A DNA stretch of 64,000 nt. Source: Bog-159 sp049511415. Its GTDB lineage: Bacteria; Acidobacteriota; Terriglobia; Bryobacterales; Bryobacteraceae. Shown here piece after piece: positions 36,310-44,395 of the stretch (position 1 is the first letter of the stretch; every line of letters starts with the position of its first letter). The notes beneath the pieces are model-generated. The model saw only the letters and a program-made list of their open reading frames with translations. It ran no database searches and was not told the DNA's origin. A program made the translations under genes and the position numbers. Location of the stretch: contig JBEKYC010000022.1 of NCBI GenBank assembly GCA_049511415.1, forward strand, positions 62,001 through 126,000. Reading direction: 5' to 3'.

Positions 36310-38120
36310 CACTCCTTCACCTCAACTTGTATGGTTTTCGATCCGCTGATCACGCTGTCGCCGTCGCCGATTTCCAATTCCGCCACCTTCGAGTTCCGGG
36401 TTTGTGTAATGTTGCCCAGCGCCGCTTGCGAACTGCCCAAGATCATGGCGACGGAGGGCGGCGGGTCCGGCAGGTCGTCCCCTTCCAGTTGGAATGCCGG
36501 CTCGGAGCGCCACACACGCACGTACGCCTTGGTGTTGGCGCGCAGATTGTTCACCGTGGTCATGAGTTGGGACACCGATTTCGGCGACATGCCGATGATC
36601 TGGCGGAATTCGGTGAGATTGGTCGTCATCCCGTCGGCCACCGTGAAATAGAGCGGTCCCGGCGTGATGCCCAGCGGCACCTGGTATTCAATGCGGCGGG
36701 CTTCCTCGCCACCATTCTCGCCGACCAGGATGGTAGTCAGCTCCACCTTCCCGCCGGGCCGGACTTCGCGCCGCCCCGCATAGACGCTGTCGATCTGAAA
36801 CAGCTTCTTAGCGTCGAAGGATTCGATATTGAGATTCACTTTCTTGACTTCCAGGCTGTCGAAGCCGCTTTGCAGCACGTATGCCAGCGGAATTACGGTG
36901 GAAAGCGAAGCCACCAAGGCCGATCCGGTGTCCGCGGCGTACATATTATTCACTTTCAGAGGCGCCGCGGAGCCTTGAAACTCTATCTCGCCGGTCACGC
37001 GGAAGCTGGAAGCACCCATGGTTCGCTCGGTGGCGTCGATGGTCGAGAAGACTGCCATCTGCAACAGCAGCGGCGAGAGAAAGCGATCGTTGACCATCTC
37101 CATCCGGTAATTGTCCAGGCGTTTGCCGGCGCGCGAGACGGTGATGTTTACCGGCGCCATTTGCGCGGCGCGGCCGAGTTCGCCGGCCACTGCCGTATTG
37201 CGGTCCTGCAAAATGGTGCCCATGGGTTCCTTCGGGGCGGAGATCTTGAAGGATGCCGACATGACCGGCAGCAGCGTCAACACTTCCGACCGGGTGAAGG
37301 GCAACTCCGTGGACCCCACCGCCAGGAAGCGATGGCCGAAGGCATAGATGCGATTGCCATCGATATAGGTAACGGTGCCGTCCGCGCCGATGCTAAGATC
37401 GCCGGTCATCAGTTGAACGCTGATCATGGAACCGGGTTTCAGAGCGGAAGGATCGCCCATATGCAGGCTGGACGCGCCGCCGGACGAGAGCGCCTGCGCG
37501 GGTTCCAGGCCCAGCCCGCGGAGCTGCGGCGCGAACTGATCGATGGTGGCGCGCGTGAATCCAGCGAACGAGAGCGGCGTGGCAATATCCAATAGCTTGC
37601 CGCCGCCGAAGGGCAATTCCTGGCGGCCCGGCAGCAGTTGGGTCAGATCCGCTCCGGCCAACAGCGACGCCATCGAAACTTCCTTGTGAGCCACCTGGCT
37701 CGGCACGGAACTACGGCCCGCTTCGGTAACCCGCACCATCTCTTCAATCGGCCGGATGCCGGTTACGGCTTCCTTGGCGAAGGGAAACGCCAAGGCCACC
37801 GCGCCCGCCAGCTTGCCATCGATATATACGGGACTGCCGCTCATGCCCTGGAGCACCCCGGTTTCCGCCAGCGGACCGCCCGAAAGCCGGGCCAGAATCA
37901 AGTTCTGCTTGGGCCCGATATTCTCCAGCACGCCCAGAATTTCCACCTGGAACTCGTCGATCCGATTGCCGGAAAAGATGGTCTTGCCGACCCCGCGCAT
38001 TCCGGGCTTGATGTCCTTCAGAGGGAAGAACGCAGTCTGAGCGTGTAGGGCGGCAGCCAGGGCGAACACCGCCGTGACAGCAGAACGCGGCACGAATACC
38101 ATTCTACCGTGGAAAGCCAT
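36309..38120 (-). CDS. SpoIVB peptidase S55 domain protein
   Basis: The frame also extends upstream to 38240, but that part lies in a duplicated sequence; I prefer ATG 38120 (or 38102), which gives a signal peptide ending AALHAQ. Residues about 30-230 match the S55/SpoIVB domain, with the Ser motif GMSGSPVY at 92-99 and PFAKEAVTGIRPIEEM. The remaining 370 residues are beta-rich and of unknown fold. SpoIVB is a sporulation signalling protease in Bacillus; Acidobacteria do not form endospores, so a general envelope-protease role is inferred. It is coupled to the propeller gene. Confidence 0.78.
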   Translation of the reverse strand: MAFHGRMVFVPRSAVTAVFALAAALHAQTAFFPLKDIKPGMRGVGKTIFSGNRIDEFQVEILGVLENIGPKQNLILARLSGGPLAETGVLQGMSGSPVYIDGKLAGAVALAFPFAKEAVTGIRPIEEMVRVTEAGRSSVPSQVAHKEVSMASLLAGADLTQLLPGRQELPFGGGKLLDIATPLSFAGFTRATIDQFAPQLRGLGLEPAQALSSGGASSLHMGDPSALKPGSMISVQLMTGDLSIGADGTVTYIDGNRIYAFGHRFLAVGSTELPFTRSEVLTLLPVMSASFKISAPKEPMGTILQDRNTAVAGELGRAAQMAPVNITVSRAGKRLDNYRMEMVNDRFLSPLLLQMAVFSTIDATERTMGASSFRVTGEIEFQGSAAPLKVNNMYAADTGSALVASLSTVIPLAYVLQSGFDSLEVKKVNLNIESFDAKKLFQIDSVYAGRREVRPGGKVELTTILVGENGGEEARRIEYQVPLGITPGPLYFTVADGMTTNLTEFRQIIGMSPKSVSQLMTTVNNLRANTKAYVRVWRSEPAFQLEGDDLPDPPPSVAMILGSSQAALGNITQTRNSKVAELEIGDGDSVISGSKTIQVEVKE

Positions 38121-38190
38121 GTAGCCTACATCCAATGACGTTCGCCCCAGGCCAAGGGTTCCCAGGCGCGGGATGCGAACGACACGCCGG

Positions 38191-38254
38191 AAGGGGCATT
38201 CGCCCCCGGCTGTGTCAAAATGCATAGGAATGATCGTCATCTGACTGCCGCCGG
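38191..38254 (+). repeat. Partial duplicate of the psd 5' region
   Basis: The bases repeat, with few changes, the sequence at 38905-38992 that leads into psd: both contain GGCTGTGTCAAAATG, then ATAGGAATGATCGTCAT, then CTGACTGCCGCCGG. This copy lacks the 25 bases found at 38954-38978. It faces the toxin-antitoxin-like cassette and the peptidase gene. Confidence 0.75.
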
Positions 38255-38287
38255 CGCTTCGCGCAGGAGCGGCTCAATGGGAGAACA

Positions 38288-38572
38288 ATGGCCGCCGATA
38301 TTGAGCACGCCCATCACTTGCTCGACCAGCTCGGCCCCGGCCAGCTCGCCGCCGTGGTCCATCTGCTCGAAACCATGGTCTCGCCGGAGGAAGATGCAGA
38401 CACCCTGAGCAATACGGAGCGCAAGGCCGTCGCCGAAGCCGATGAATGGCTCAAGCACAACCCTCCGATCCCTCATGAGGAAGTGCTCGCGGACTTCGGC
38501 CTGACCATTGCCGATTGGGAGAAGATGGGCCAGGAGCCGCTACCTGAGGAGACACCTCGGCGCAATGGCTAA
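38288..38572 (+). CDS. Antitoxin-like protein upstream of RelE/ParE-type toxin
   Basis: The 94-residue acidic protein starts at ATG 38288 with GGGAG just upstream. Two helical parts are visible: a first with HLLDQLGPGQLAAVVHLLETM and a second with SNTERKAVAEADEWLKHNPP to LADFGLTIADWEKMG. No recognised DNA-binding fold is evident, but gene order, size and the 8-base overlap with a RelE/ParE-like toxin frame match a type II antitoxin. The toxin is frameshifted, so the antitoxin may now be an orphan. Confidence 0.65.
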   Translation: MAADIEHAHHLLDQLGPGQLAAVVHLLETMVSPEEDADTLSNTERKAVAEADEWLKHNPPIPHEEVLADFGLTIADWEKMGQEPLPEETPRRNG

Positions 38573-38815
38573 GCGCATCGTCTGGACCGAACAGGCCCAG
38601 GCCGACGTTCGCGGCATCGAGCAACCAATCGCCTTGCAGATCCTTAAAACGCTGGCTCGCTACGCCCAGACCGGCGAGGGCAACACAAAGCAGCTTCGGA
38701 CATCGAGCCGCCCTTGATCCGGCTCCGTGCCCAGGACCACCGGATCTTCTTCCGCGAAAAGGACGACTACTTGGAAATCTCCCGCGTGCTGGATCGCAAA
38801 GAGGCTTATCGGTGA
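38565..38815 (+). pseudogene. RelE/ParE-type toxin, frameshifted
   Basis: The first frame from ATG 38565 reads MAKRIVWTEQAQADVRGIEQ and ends early at codon 51. One base later the frame resumes with DIEPPLIRLRAQDHRIFFRE and DYLEISRVLDRKEAYR, the typical C-terminal half of a RelE/ParE-family mRNA interferase or gyrase poison. One missing G in the run at 38698-38699 explains the break. The ATG overlaps the antitoxin stop. The complete protein would be about 83 residues. Confidence 0.75.
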
Positions 38816-38904
38816 AAGAGTCCGCTTAACGCAACTTTCCGACAATCTCCGTTGCAGTCCTTGTAGTAATCGAGCACCTCCGACCAGACGGTGGCGCCGC
38901 CGCG

Positions 38905-38992
38905 CAGGGGATTCGCTTCCGGCTGTGTCAAAATGAATAGGAATGATCGTCATCGACGGCATATATTATGCGCTGAGCCTGACTGCCGCCGG
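38905..38992 (+). repeat. psd 5' region, intact copy of the duplication
   Basis: This is the second copy of the repeat described at 38191-38254 and includes the psd start at 38943. It carries the 25 bases missing from the other copy. Together the two copies bracket the toxin-antitoxin-like cassette. Confidence 0.75.
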
Positions 38993-39608
38993 GCTGGTGA
39001 TCTCCTGGCTGGCGAATCCGTGGTACGGTTTGCCGCTCTATATCCTGGCGGCGTTCTGTCTTTATTTCTTTCGCGATCCCGAGCGTCCGATTCCTGCCGG
39101 CGCGGTAGCCGTTTCCCCGGCGGACGGCAAGGTCGTGGCGGTCAAGCGGGAGACCGCCACGCAGACACGCATCAGTATCTTTCTGAACATCTTCGATGTG
39201 CACGTGAACCGCGCGCCCATCGCTGGCACCATCGCCGAGGTGCGCTACAACAAGGGCCAGTTTCATGTGGCCAGCCGCGAGGAGTGCTCCACTGAAAACG
39301 AACAGAACATCGTCACCATGCGCGGCGAGGGCAGTTGCGTGGTCTTCAAACAGATCGCCGGACTGATCGCCCGCCGCATCGTATTCTACAAACAGCCCGG
39401 CGACGTGGTGGCCAAGGGCGAACGCGTGGGCCTGATCAAGTTCGGCTCGCGCGTGGACGTGCTTTTCGGTCCGGAATGGGAGATCGTGGTGCAGCAGGGC
39501 GTTCGCGTATCCGCGGGATCGAGCATTTTGGCGCGGCGCGCGGATTCTCCGGCCGAGGACTTTGTGACGCACGAGGAATTGCCGGAGCTGGCGCACGCGC
39601 ATGCCTGA
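38943..39608 (+). CDS. psd: Phosphatidylserine decarboxylase
   Basis: Psd forms phosphatidylethanolamine from phosphatidylserine using a pyruvoyl group made by self-cleavage. The 221-residue compact form has an N-terminal membrane-associated stretch (LSLTAAGLVISWLANP), the motifs VSPADGKVV and FLNIFDVHVNRAP and the likely cleavage Ser169 in KFGSRVD (variant of LGST). The first gene of a lipid/envelope run, it lies seven bases before pssA. GGA is directly adjacent to the ATG, so initiation is probably weak or dependent on the leader. Confidence 0.92.
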   Translation: MIVIDGIYYALSLTAAGLVISWLANPWYGLPLYILAAFCLYFFRDPERPIPAGAVAVSPADGKVVAVKRETATQTRISIFLNIFDVHVNRAPIAGTIAEVRYNKGQFHVASREECSTENEQNIVTMRGEGSCVVFKQIAGLIARRIVFYKQPGDVVAKGERVGLIKFGSRVDVLFGPEWEIVVQQGVRVSAGSSILARRADSPAEDFVTHEELPELAHAHA

Positions 39609-39614
39609 CCCAGA

Positions 39615-40496
39615 ATGAGAAACCCGCTCATCGACCGGCACTCGCCCGACCGGCGACCGCGCCGCGCGGCTTATGCGTTGCCCACGCTGTTCACGGCCGG
39701 CAACATATTCCTCGGCTATCTTTCCATCTTGCGCTCCTTTCGCGCCGTGGCGGCCGGCGGCGCGGGAGCCGCCGAGCAATTCGACGTGGCCGCCAAAGCC
39801 ATCGGCGTGGCGGTGCTGCTGGACGGGCTGGACGGGATGATCGCCCGCATGACCCACACCACCAGCGATTTCGGCCGCGAGATGGATTCGCTGGCCGACG
39901 TGATCAGCTTCGGCATGGCGCCCGCGGTGCTGGCGTTCGCGTGGGGTTTGCAATTCGTGGATAGCGGGTTGTCGCAGCAGTGGTTGCATCAATTGTCCCA
40001 GGCCGGGTATTTCATCGCGTTTCTGTTTCTGTTGTGCGGGGCCGCACGGCTGGCCCGCTTTAACGTACAGAGGAATCCGATTCCGAAGAATCCCGGGCGT
40101 CCCAACCGGAAGTATTTCGTGGGGCTGCCCATTCCCGGAGCGGCCGGCACGGTAGCGGCGGTGGTGTATGCCTTCGACTCGGAACCGGTGCGATACTGGC
40201 CGGTCGCAGTGGTCTGGCTGGGGTTGCTGGCGCTGCTCGGATTTCTGATGGTCAGCACCTGGCGCTATTACAGTTTCAAAGGTCTCAGCCTGCGCCAGCC
40301 GCGCACGCCGCTGATCATCATCCTGCTGGGGGCGCTGGTCTACGCTATCTGGAACTACGGCCACCTGGTGCTTCCGGTGATGGCGTTTTGTTACGTCGGT
40401 AGCGGGATCGCAATCCGGCTGGGTGGTGTCTTCCGCCGCCGCGTGTTGCGCCGCGCCGACGGCGCGCCCAGCGCGCCGGAGCATCAGGTTGGCTAA
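39615..40496 (+). CDS. pssA: CDP-diacylglycerol-serine O-phosphatidyltransferase
   Basis: The integral membrane enzyme makes phosphatidylserine from CDP-diacylglycerol and serine, the substrate for Psd encoded just upstream. The CDP-alcohol motif is complete: Asp70, Asp73-Gly, Ala-Arg78, Gly87, Asp91, Asp95 (LDGLDGMIARM, GREMDSLAD). About eight membrane helices cover the 293 residues. Its stop overlaps the asd-like gene by eight bases. Confidence 0.92.
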   Translation: MRNPLIDRHSPDRRPRRAAYALPTLFTAGNIFLGYLSILRSFRAVAAGGAGAAEQFDVAAKAIGVAVLLDGLDGMIARMTHTTSDFGREMDSLADVISFGMAPAVLAFAWGLQFVDSGLSQQWLHQLSQAGYFIAFLFLLCGAARLARFNVQRNPIPKNPGRPNRKYFVGLPIPGAAGTVAAVVYAFDSEPVRYWPVAVVWLGLLALLGFLMVSTWRYYSFKGLSLRQPRTPLIIILLGALVYAIWNYGHLVLPVMAFCYVGSGIAIRLGGVFRRRVLRRADGAPSAPEHQVG

Positions 40497-41496
40497 ATTG
40501 CACACCTGGGCGCTGCTGGGAAGCGAATCGCTGATGGGCCGCGAACTGCGCGACCTGGTGGCTCAAGCCAGTCTGCCGGTGGAATTGAAGCTGATCGCCG
40601 AGGACCCTGAAAAAGCCGGCGTGCTGACCGAGCAGGGCGGGGAGCCGGCACTGCTGGTGGGACTGGACGCCGCGGCCTGGCGCGATGCCGGAGTTGTGTT
40701 TCTGGCGGGAACTTTGCAATCCGCGCAAAAGGTTCTGGCCATGGACGGCGATCTTCCGGTCATCATCGACCTGACGCATGCGGCCGAGGACCATCCCCGA
40801 TCGCTGATTCGCGCGCCCTATGTGGAATCCGCCGGATTCCGGGCTCCCGAGGACGCCGTGTTTTCGATTGCGCATCCGGGCGCGATCGCCATTGCCATCG
40901 TGCTGAAGAAGCTGCACGCGCAGTTTCCTGTCAAGCGGTCGGTGATCCAGATTTTTGAGCCGGCCAGTGAACGGGGCACGGCCGGCGTCGAAGAACTGCA
41001 ACAGCAGACCGTCAGCCTGCTGTCGTTCAAGGGCATGCCCAAGAAGATCTTCGACCAGCAGCTCAGCTTCAACATGCTGGCGCGCTACGGCGATGACGCG
41101 CCTTTCGCGCTGGAGACGGCGGAGCTGCGTATCGAGCGGCATCTGGCCACATTGCTCTCGCGCGCCGCGGAATCCGGACCGGCGCCGCCGATGCCGTCCC
41201 TGCGGTTGATTCAAGCGCCGGTGTTCCACGGCTATAGCCTCTCCTGTTGGATTGAGTTCGAAGAGAATCCCGGCGTGGAGGCATTGGAAGCCGGCTTGTC
41301 GGACGGGCGCATCGACGTGCGCGGTTCGGATTTCGAGCCGCCCGCATCGGCTGGAATTGCGGGGCAAAGCGGCGCGGCGGTGGGCGCGGTGGCCCTGGAT
41401 CGAAACGCGCCGCAGGCGTGCTGGTTGTGGGTGGTGGCGGACAATCTGCGGCTGGCCGCGGAAAACGCCATAGCCGTGGGGAGCGAGTTTTTATGA
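40489..41496 (+). CDS. Aspartate-semialdehyde dehydrogenase-like protein lacking catalytic Cys
   Basis: The TTG start at 40489, with GGAG seven bases upstream, gives 335 residues. N-terminal ALLGSESLMGRELRDLV is a Rossmann NADP site, and the middle contains the dimerization domain pattern of ASADH (FHGYSLSCWIEFE). Where ASADH has its Gln-Asn-Cys active site the sequence reads FSIAHPGAIAIAIV, so the catalytic Cys is absent. This resembles the Usg-type inactive paralogues. It sits in a phospholipid/LPS/replication run and probably has no dehydrogenase activity. Confidence 0.72.
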   Translation: MAKLHTWALLGSESLMGRELRDLVAQASLPVELKLIAEDPEKAGVLTEQGGEPALLVGLDAAAWRDAGVVFLAGTLQSAQKVLAMDGDLPVIIDLTHAAEDHPRSLIRAPYVESAGFRAPEDAVFSIAHPGAIAIAIVLKKLHAQFPVKRSVIQIFEPASERGTAGVEELQQQTVSLLSFKGMPKKIFDQQLSFNMLARYGDDAPFALETAELRIERHLATLLSRAAESGPAPPMPSLRLIQAPVFHGYSLSCWIEFEENPGVEALEAGLSDGRIDVRGSDFEPPASAGIAGQSGAAVGAVALDRNAPQACWLWVVADNLRLAAENAIAVGSEFL

Positions 41497-42008
41497 CTCG
41501 GAAATTCGTCTTCTTTCTGGCGGTTGTGGCCGCCACCGGATGCGGCTACCACGTTGCCGGCAAGGGGGAATCAATGCCCCCGACGGTACATACGATCGCC
41601 ATTCCGGCATTCGTGAATCTCACGACGCGCTACAAACTGGCGCAGCGCCTGCCCGCCGATATCACGCGCGAGTTCATCTCGCGCACCCGCTACAAAATTG
41701 TGACCGATCCCAAGGCGGCCGACGCGGTGCTGGAAGGCACGGTACTGCAGTTCACCTCCTACCCGATCATCGCCGACCAGACATCCGGGCGCGCCACGGT
41801 GGTGCAGTGCAGCGCGTTTCTGAAGGTGACGCTGACCGAGCGGGCGACCGCCAAACTGCTGTTCAACCGGCCGCGGTTCGAAGCCCGCGAGCGCTACGAA
41901 ATCAGCGTCGATCCGCAGGCCTATTTCGACGAGAGCGGCGCCGGGGTGGAACGCCTGAGCCGCGACGTGGCGCGCGATGTGGTCACGTCGATTCTGACCA
42001 AGTTCTAA
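41493..42008 (+). CDS. lptE: LPS-assembly lipoprotein LptE-like
   Basis: The 171-residue protein starts at ATG 41493, overlapping the previous stop as ATGA. It has a signal peptide with lipobox AATGC followed by GYHVAG, the classic LptE beginning. The mature part reads TVHTIAIPAFVNLTTRYKLAQRL and AVLEGTVLQFTSYP, matching the LptE family fold that plugs the LptD barrel. LptD is not in the window. Confidence 0.85.
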   Translation: MTRKFVFFLAVVAATGCGYHVAGKGESMPPTVHTIAIPAFVNLTTRYKLAQRLPADITREFISRTRYKIVTDPKAADAVLEGTVLQFTSYPIIADQTSGRATVVQCSAFLKVTLTERATAKLLFNRPRFEARERYEISVDPQAYFDESGAGVERLSRDVARDVVTSILTKF

Positions 42009-42012
42009 GCCC

Positions 42013-43074
42013 ATGACGCCTGCCCAGTTTCTCGCCCGCATGGAACGCCGGGACTTGGCCGCCGCGTATCTATTCCTGGGGCCGGAAGCGTTTCACCGGC
42101 AGCGCGCGCGGTCGGCCCTGCTGAAAGCCGCGCTGGGCGATGCGGATCGCGAGAATGCGGTGGCGCACTATGATCTGGGCGAAACCTCCCTGGCGGAAGT
42201 GATCGACGATGCGCGATCCCTATCGCTGTTCGCGGCGGAGCGTGTGATCCTGGCCGGCAACGCGGAGGCTGCTTTGCCGCGCGTGCGTGGCGGCGAAGAA
42301 GAGGGCGAGAGCGAGGGCGCCGGCGGGTCGGCCTCGGCTCTGGCGGCGTACCTGAAGGATCCCACGCCGGGCGTGACACTGGTCCTCGACGCGCCGCGCT
42401 TCGATTTCGAAGGCGACGATAAACGCAAGCAGGAGCGCGTGCGCAAGTTCTTTGCGGCGCTGCGCGATCCGGTGGAATTCCGGCGGGCCTCCGCCGACGA
42501 GGCGCGGCGGGAAGCCGCCGTCATGGCGCGTGCCGCCGGGGTGAAGATGGACCCGGCGATGGTGGAACTGCTGGTGGAAGCGCTGGCGGCGGATCTGACC
42601 CGGCTGGCTGTTGAGATCGAGAAGCTGGCCTTATATACCGGCGGCCGCGAGGTGACGGCGGAAGACATCGCCCTGCTGGCGCCGGACGCGCGTGCCAGCA
42701 CGATTTTCGCGTTGGTCGGGGCGCTGGGACGGCGCGACCGGACCGGCAGCCTGGAGATCCTGGATACGCTGTTCCGCGAGGGCGAATACCTGCCGCTGGC
42801 GCTGGCGTTTCTGGCCACGCAATTCCGCACCGCGCTGGTGGCCAAGGAAGCCGGATTGCGCAGCCCGCAGCAGATCCAGGGGCATTTCGCACGCATGGGC
42901 GTGCAGATGTGGGGATCGCGCGCCGAGCAGGTGTTTCAGACGGTGGGCAAATTCAGCAAACCGCAGTTGCAGAAGGCTATGGAGCTGGTCTTCGAAGTGG
43001 ATAAAGGCCTGCGCAGCGCGCGCCCGGACGACCGCGTGGTGATGGAGCAGTTTATTTTGCGGCTGACTGCCTGA
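42013..43074 (+). CDS. holA: DNA polymerase III delta subunit
   Basis: HolA opens the beta clamp within the clamp loader. The 353-residue protein has the N-terminal AYLFLGPEAFHRQRARSAL fold, the central VEALAADLTRLAVEIEKLALYTGGREVTAEDIALL and the C-terminal FALVGALGRRDRTGSLEILDTLFREGEYLPLALAFLATQFR. It has the lptE-holA neighbourhood seen in many bacteria and faces rpsT tail to tail across six bases. Confidence 0.9.
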   Translation: MTPAQFLARMERRDLAAAYLFLGPEAFHRQRARSALLKAALGDADRENAVAHYDLGETSLAEVIDDARSLSLFAAERVILAGNAEAALPRVRGGEEEGESEGAGGSASALAAYLKDPTPGVTLVLDAPRFDFEGDDKRKQERVRKFFAALRDPVEFRRASADEARREAAVMARAAGVKMDPAMVELLVEALAADLTRLAVEIEKLALYTGGREVTAEDIALLAPDARASTIFALVGALGRRDRTGSLEILDTLFREGEYLPLALAFLATQFRTALVAKEAGLRSPQQIQGHFARMGVQMWGSRAEQVFQTVGKFSKPQLQKAMELVFEVDKGLRSARPDDRVVMEQFILRLTA

Positions 43075-43080
43075 GCGCGG

Positions 43081-43350
43081 TTACGCCGTAGCCAGCGACT
43101 TAACGCTGAGCTGCAGCTTGGATTTGTAGCGCGCGGCGGTGTTCTTCTTGATGATTCCGGTTTTGGCGGAACGGTCAATCAGGGAAAAGGTTGCGGGCAG
43201 CAACTCGGCGGCAGCCTTGGCGTCCTTGGACGTAATGGCACGCCGCATGGAGCGGATCTGGTGACGCAGACGAGTTTTGTTCTGCCGGTTATACTCCGTG
43301 CGCTTTTCGTCCTGCCGCACACGCTTGATCGCAGAGAAGTGATTAGCCAT
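43081..43350 (-). CDS. rpsT: 30S ribosomal protein S20
   Basis: The 89-residue basic protein begins MANHFSAIKRVRQDEKRTEYNRQ and ends SKLQLSVKSLATA, full length for S20, which binds 16S rRNA early in assembly. The start is ATG 43350; an upstream ATG in the same frame would add a non-conserved tail. It faces holA. Confidence 0.95.
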   Translation of the reverse strand: MANHFSAIKRVRQDEKRTEYNRQNKTRLRHQIRSMRRAITSKDAKAAAELLPATFSLIDRSAKTGIIKKNTAARYKSKLQLSVKSLATA

Positions 43351-43363
43351 CGGGAAAATAACA

Positions 43364-43406
43364 GGATACCGCAGGCGGGGCGGTCGGGTCAAATGCGGCA
43401 GTATCC
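43364..43406 (-). terminator. Hairpin after threonine/serine dehydratase gene
   Basis: On the minus strand the 3' flank of the dehydratase gene has GGATACTGCCGCA, a loop, then TGCGGTATCC, followed by TGTTATTTT. One two-base bulge interrupts the stem. The T-rich end and position eight bases after the stop make a terminator plausible; it would insulate rpsT. Confidence 0.6.
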
Positions 43407-43413
43407 TAGCACC

Positions 43414-44370
43414 TCAGTCTGCGTAGCACGCCAGTTGATCCAGATCCAGATTGCCGCCTGACAGGATCACGCCAATCTTCCCAATCGTTCGCGGGAGTTT
43501 GCCGGCGAGCAACGCCGCGGCGCCTACTGCGCCGCTTGGTTCCACCAGGATCTTGAGGCGCGACAGGAGGAAGCGGACAGCGGCGCGGATTTCGTCGTCG
43601 GTAACCACGGCCACCTGTTCGACGGTGTCGCGGATAATCGGAAACGTCAGTTCGCCGGGCTGCGGGGCGCGCAGGCCGTCGGCGATCGTCTGAGGCAGGG
43701 GAACGGACCGGCGCTCGCCGGCTGCCAGTGAAAGCGCCGTGTCGTTGCCGTCTGCCGGTTCGGCGCCGAACAGGCGCAGGGAGGGCCGCATCTCGCGGGC
43801 GATGGTGGCGCAGCCGGAGAGCAGACCGCCGCCGCCGACGGGTGTGATGAGGGCGTCCAGATCCGGCACATCTTCGAGCAACTCCATGCCGGCGGTGCCC
43901 TGGCCCGCCATGATCAGGGGGTGATCGAAGGGCGGCGCGAGGGTGGCATGGGCCTCTTCCAGAATGCGCGCGGCGATGGCTTCGCGGCTTTCATGCAGGC
44001 GGTCGTAAGTGACAATGCGGGCGCCCTGCGCGCGCGCGGTTTCGAGCTTGGTGCGGGGCGCGTCGGCGGGCATGACGATGGTGGCGGATGTGCCGGCATA
44101 GCGGGCGGCGATGGCCACGGCGATGGCGTGATTGCCGGAGGAGAATGCCACTACGCCGCGGGCCAGCTCCGCGGGACCGAGCGACAGAATCAGGTTCGCC
44201 GCGCCGCGGATCTTGAAAGCGCCGCCGGTCTGCAGATTCTCGCACTTGAAGCAGACGCGCATGCCGGCTGCGTCGTCGAATTCGCGATTGGTGAGCACGG
44301 GCGTGCGCTTGGCGAGCGGCTGGATGCGGAGGGCCGCTCCGCGCACATCGGCTGGGGTGATGGCTGGCAC
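43414..44370 (-). CDS. Threonine/serine dehydratase (PLP-dependent)
   Basis: The 318-residue fold-type II enzyme has the PLP Lys in ENLQTGGAFKIRGAANL, the phosphate-binding Gly loop in TPVGGGGLLSG and SGNHAIAVAIAARY. It lacks the C-terminal ACT domain of biosynthetic IlvA, so it resembles catabolic TdcB-like or serine racemase enzymes. It would convert threonine to 2-oxobutanoate or serine to pyruvate. It stands alone. Confidence 0.88.
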   Translation of the reverse strand: MPAITPADVRGAALRIQPLAKRTPVLTNREFDDAAGMRVCFKCENLQTGGAFKIRGAANLILSLGPAELARGVVAFSSGNHAIAVAIAARYAGTSATIVMPADAPRTKLETARAQGARIVTYDRLHESREAIAARILEEAHATLAPPFDHPLIMAGQGTAGMELLEDVPDLDALITPVGGGGLLSGCATIAREMRPSLRLFGAEPADGNDTALSLAAGERRSVPLPQTIADGLRAPQPGELTFPIIRDTVEQVAVVTDDEIRAAVRFLLSRLKILVEPSGAVGAAALLAGKLPRTIGKIGVILSGGNLDLDQLACYAD

Positions 44371-44395
44371 TGCCCGATTGTAACGCGCGAATGCC

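Noticed and set aside
38121..38240. N-terminal extension of the S55 peptidase
   Set aside because: The sequence is antisense to the duplicated psd leader and does not form a signal peptide; ATG 38120 does.
38697..38700. Programmed frameshifting in the toxin gene
   Set aside because: No slippery heptamer or downstream structure is obvious; a one-base loss in a short G run is simpler.
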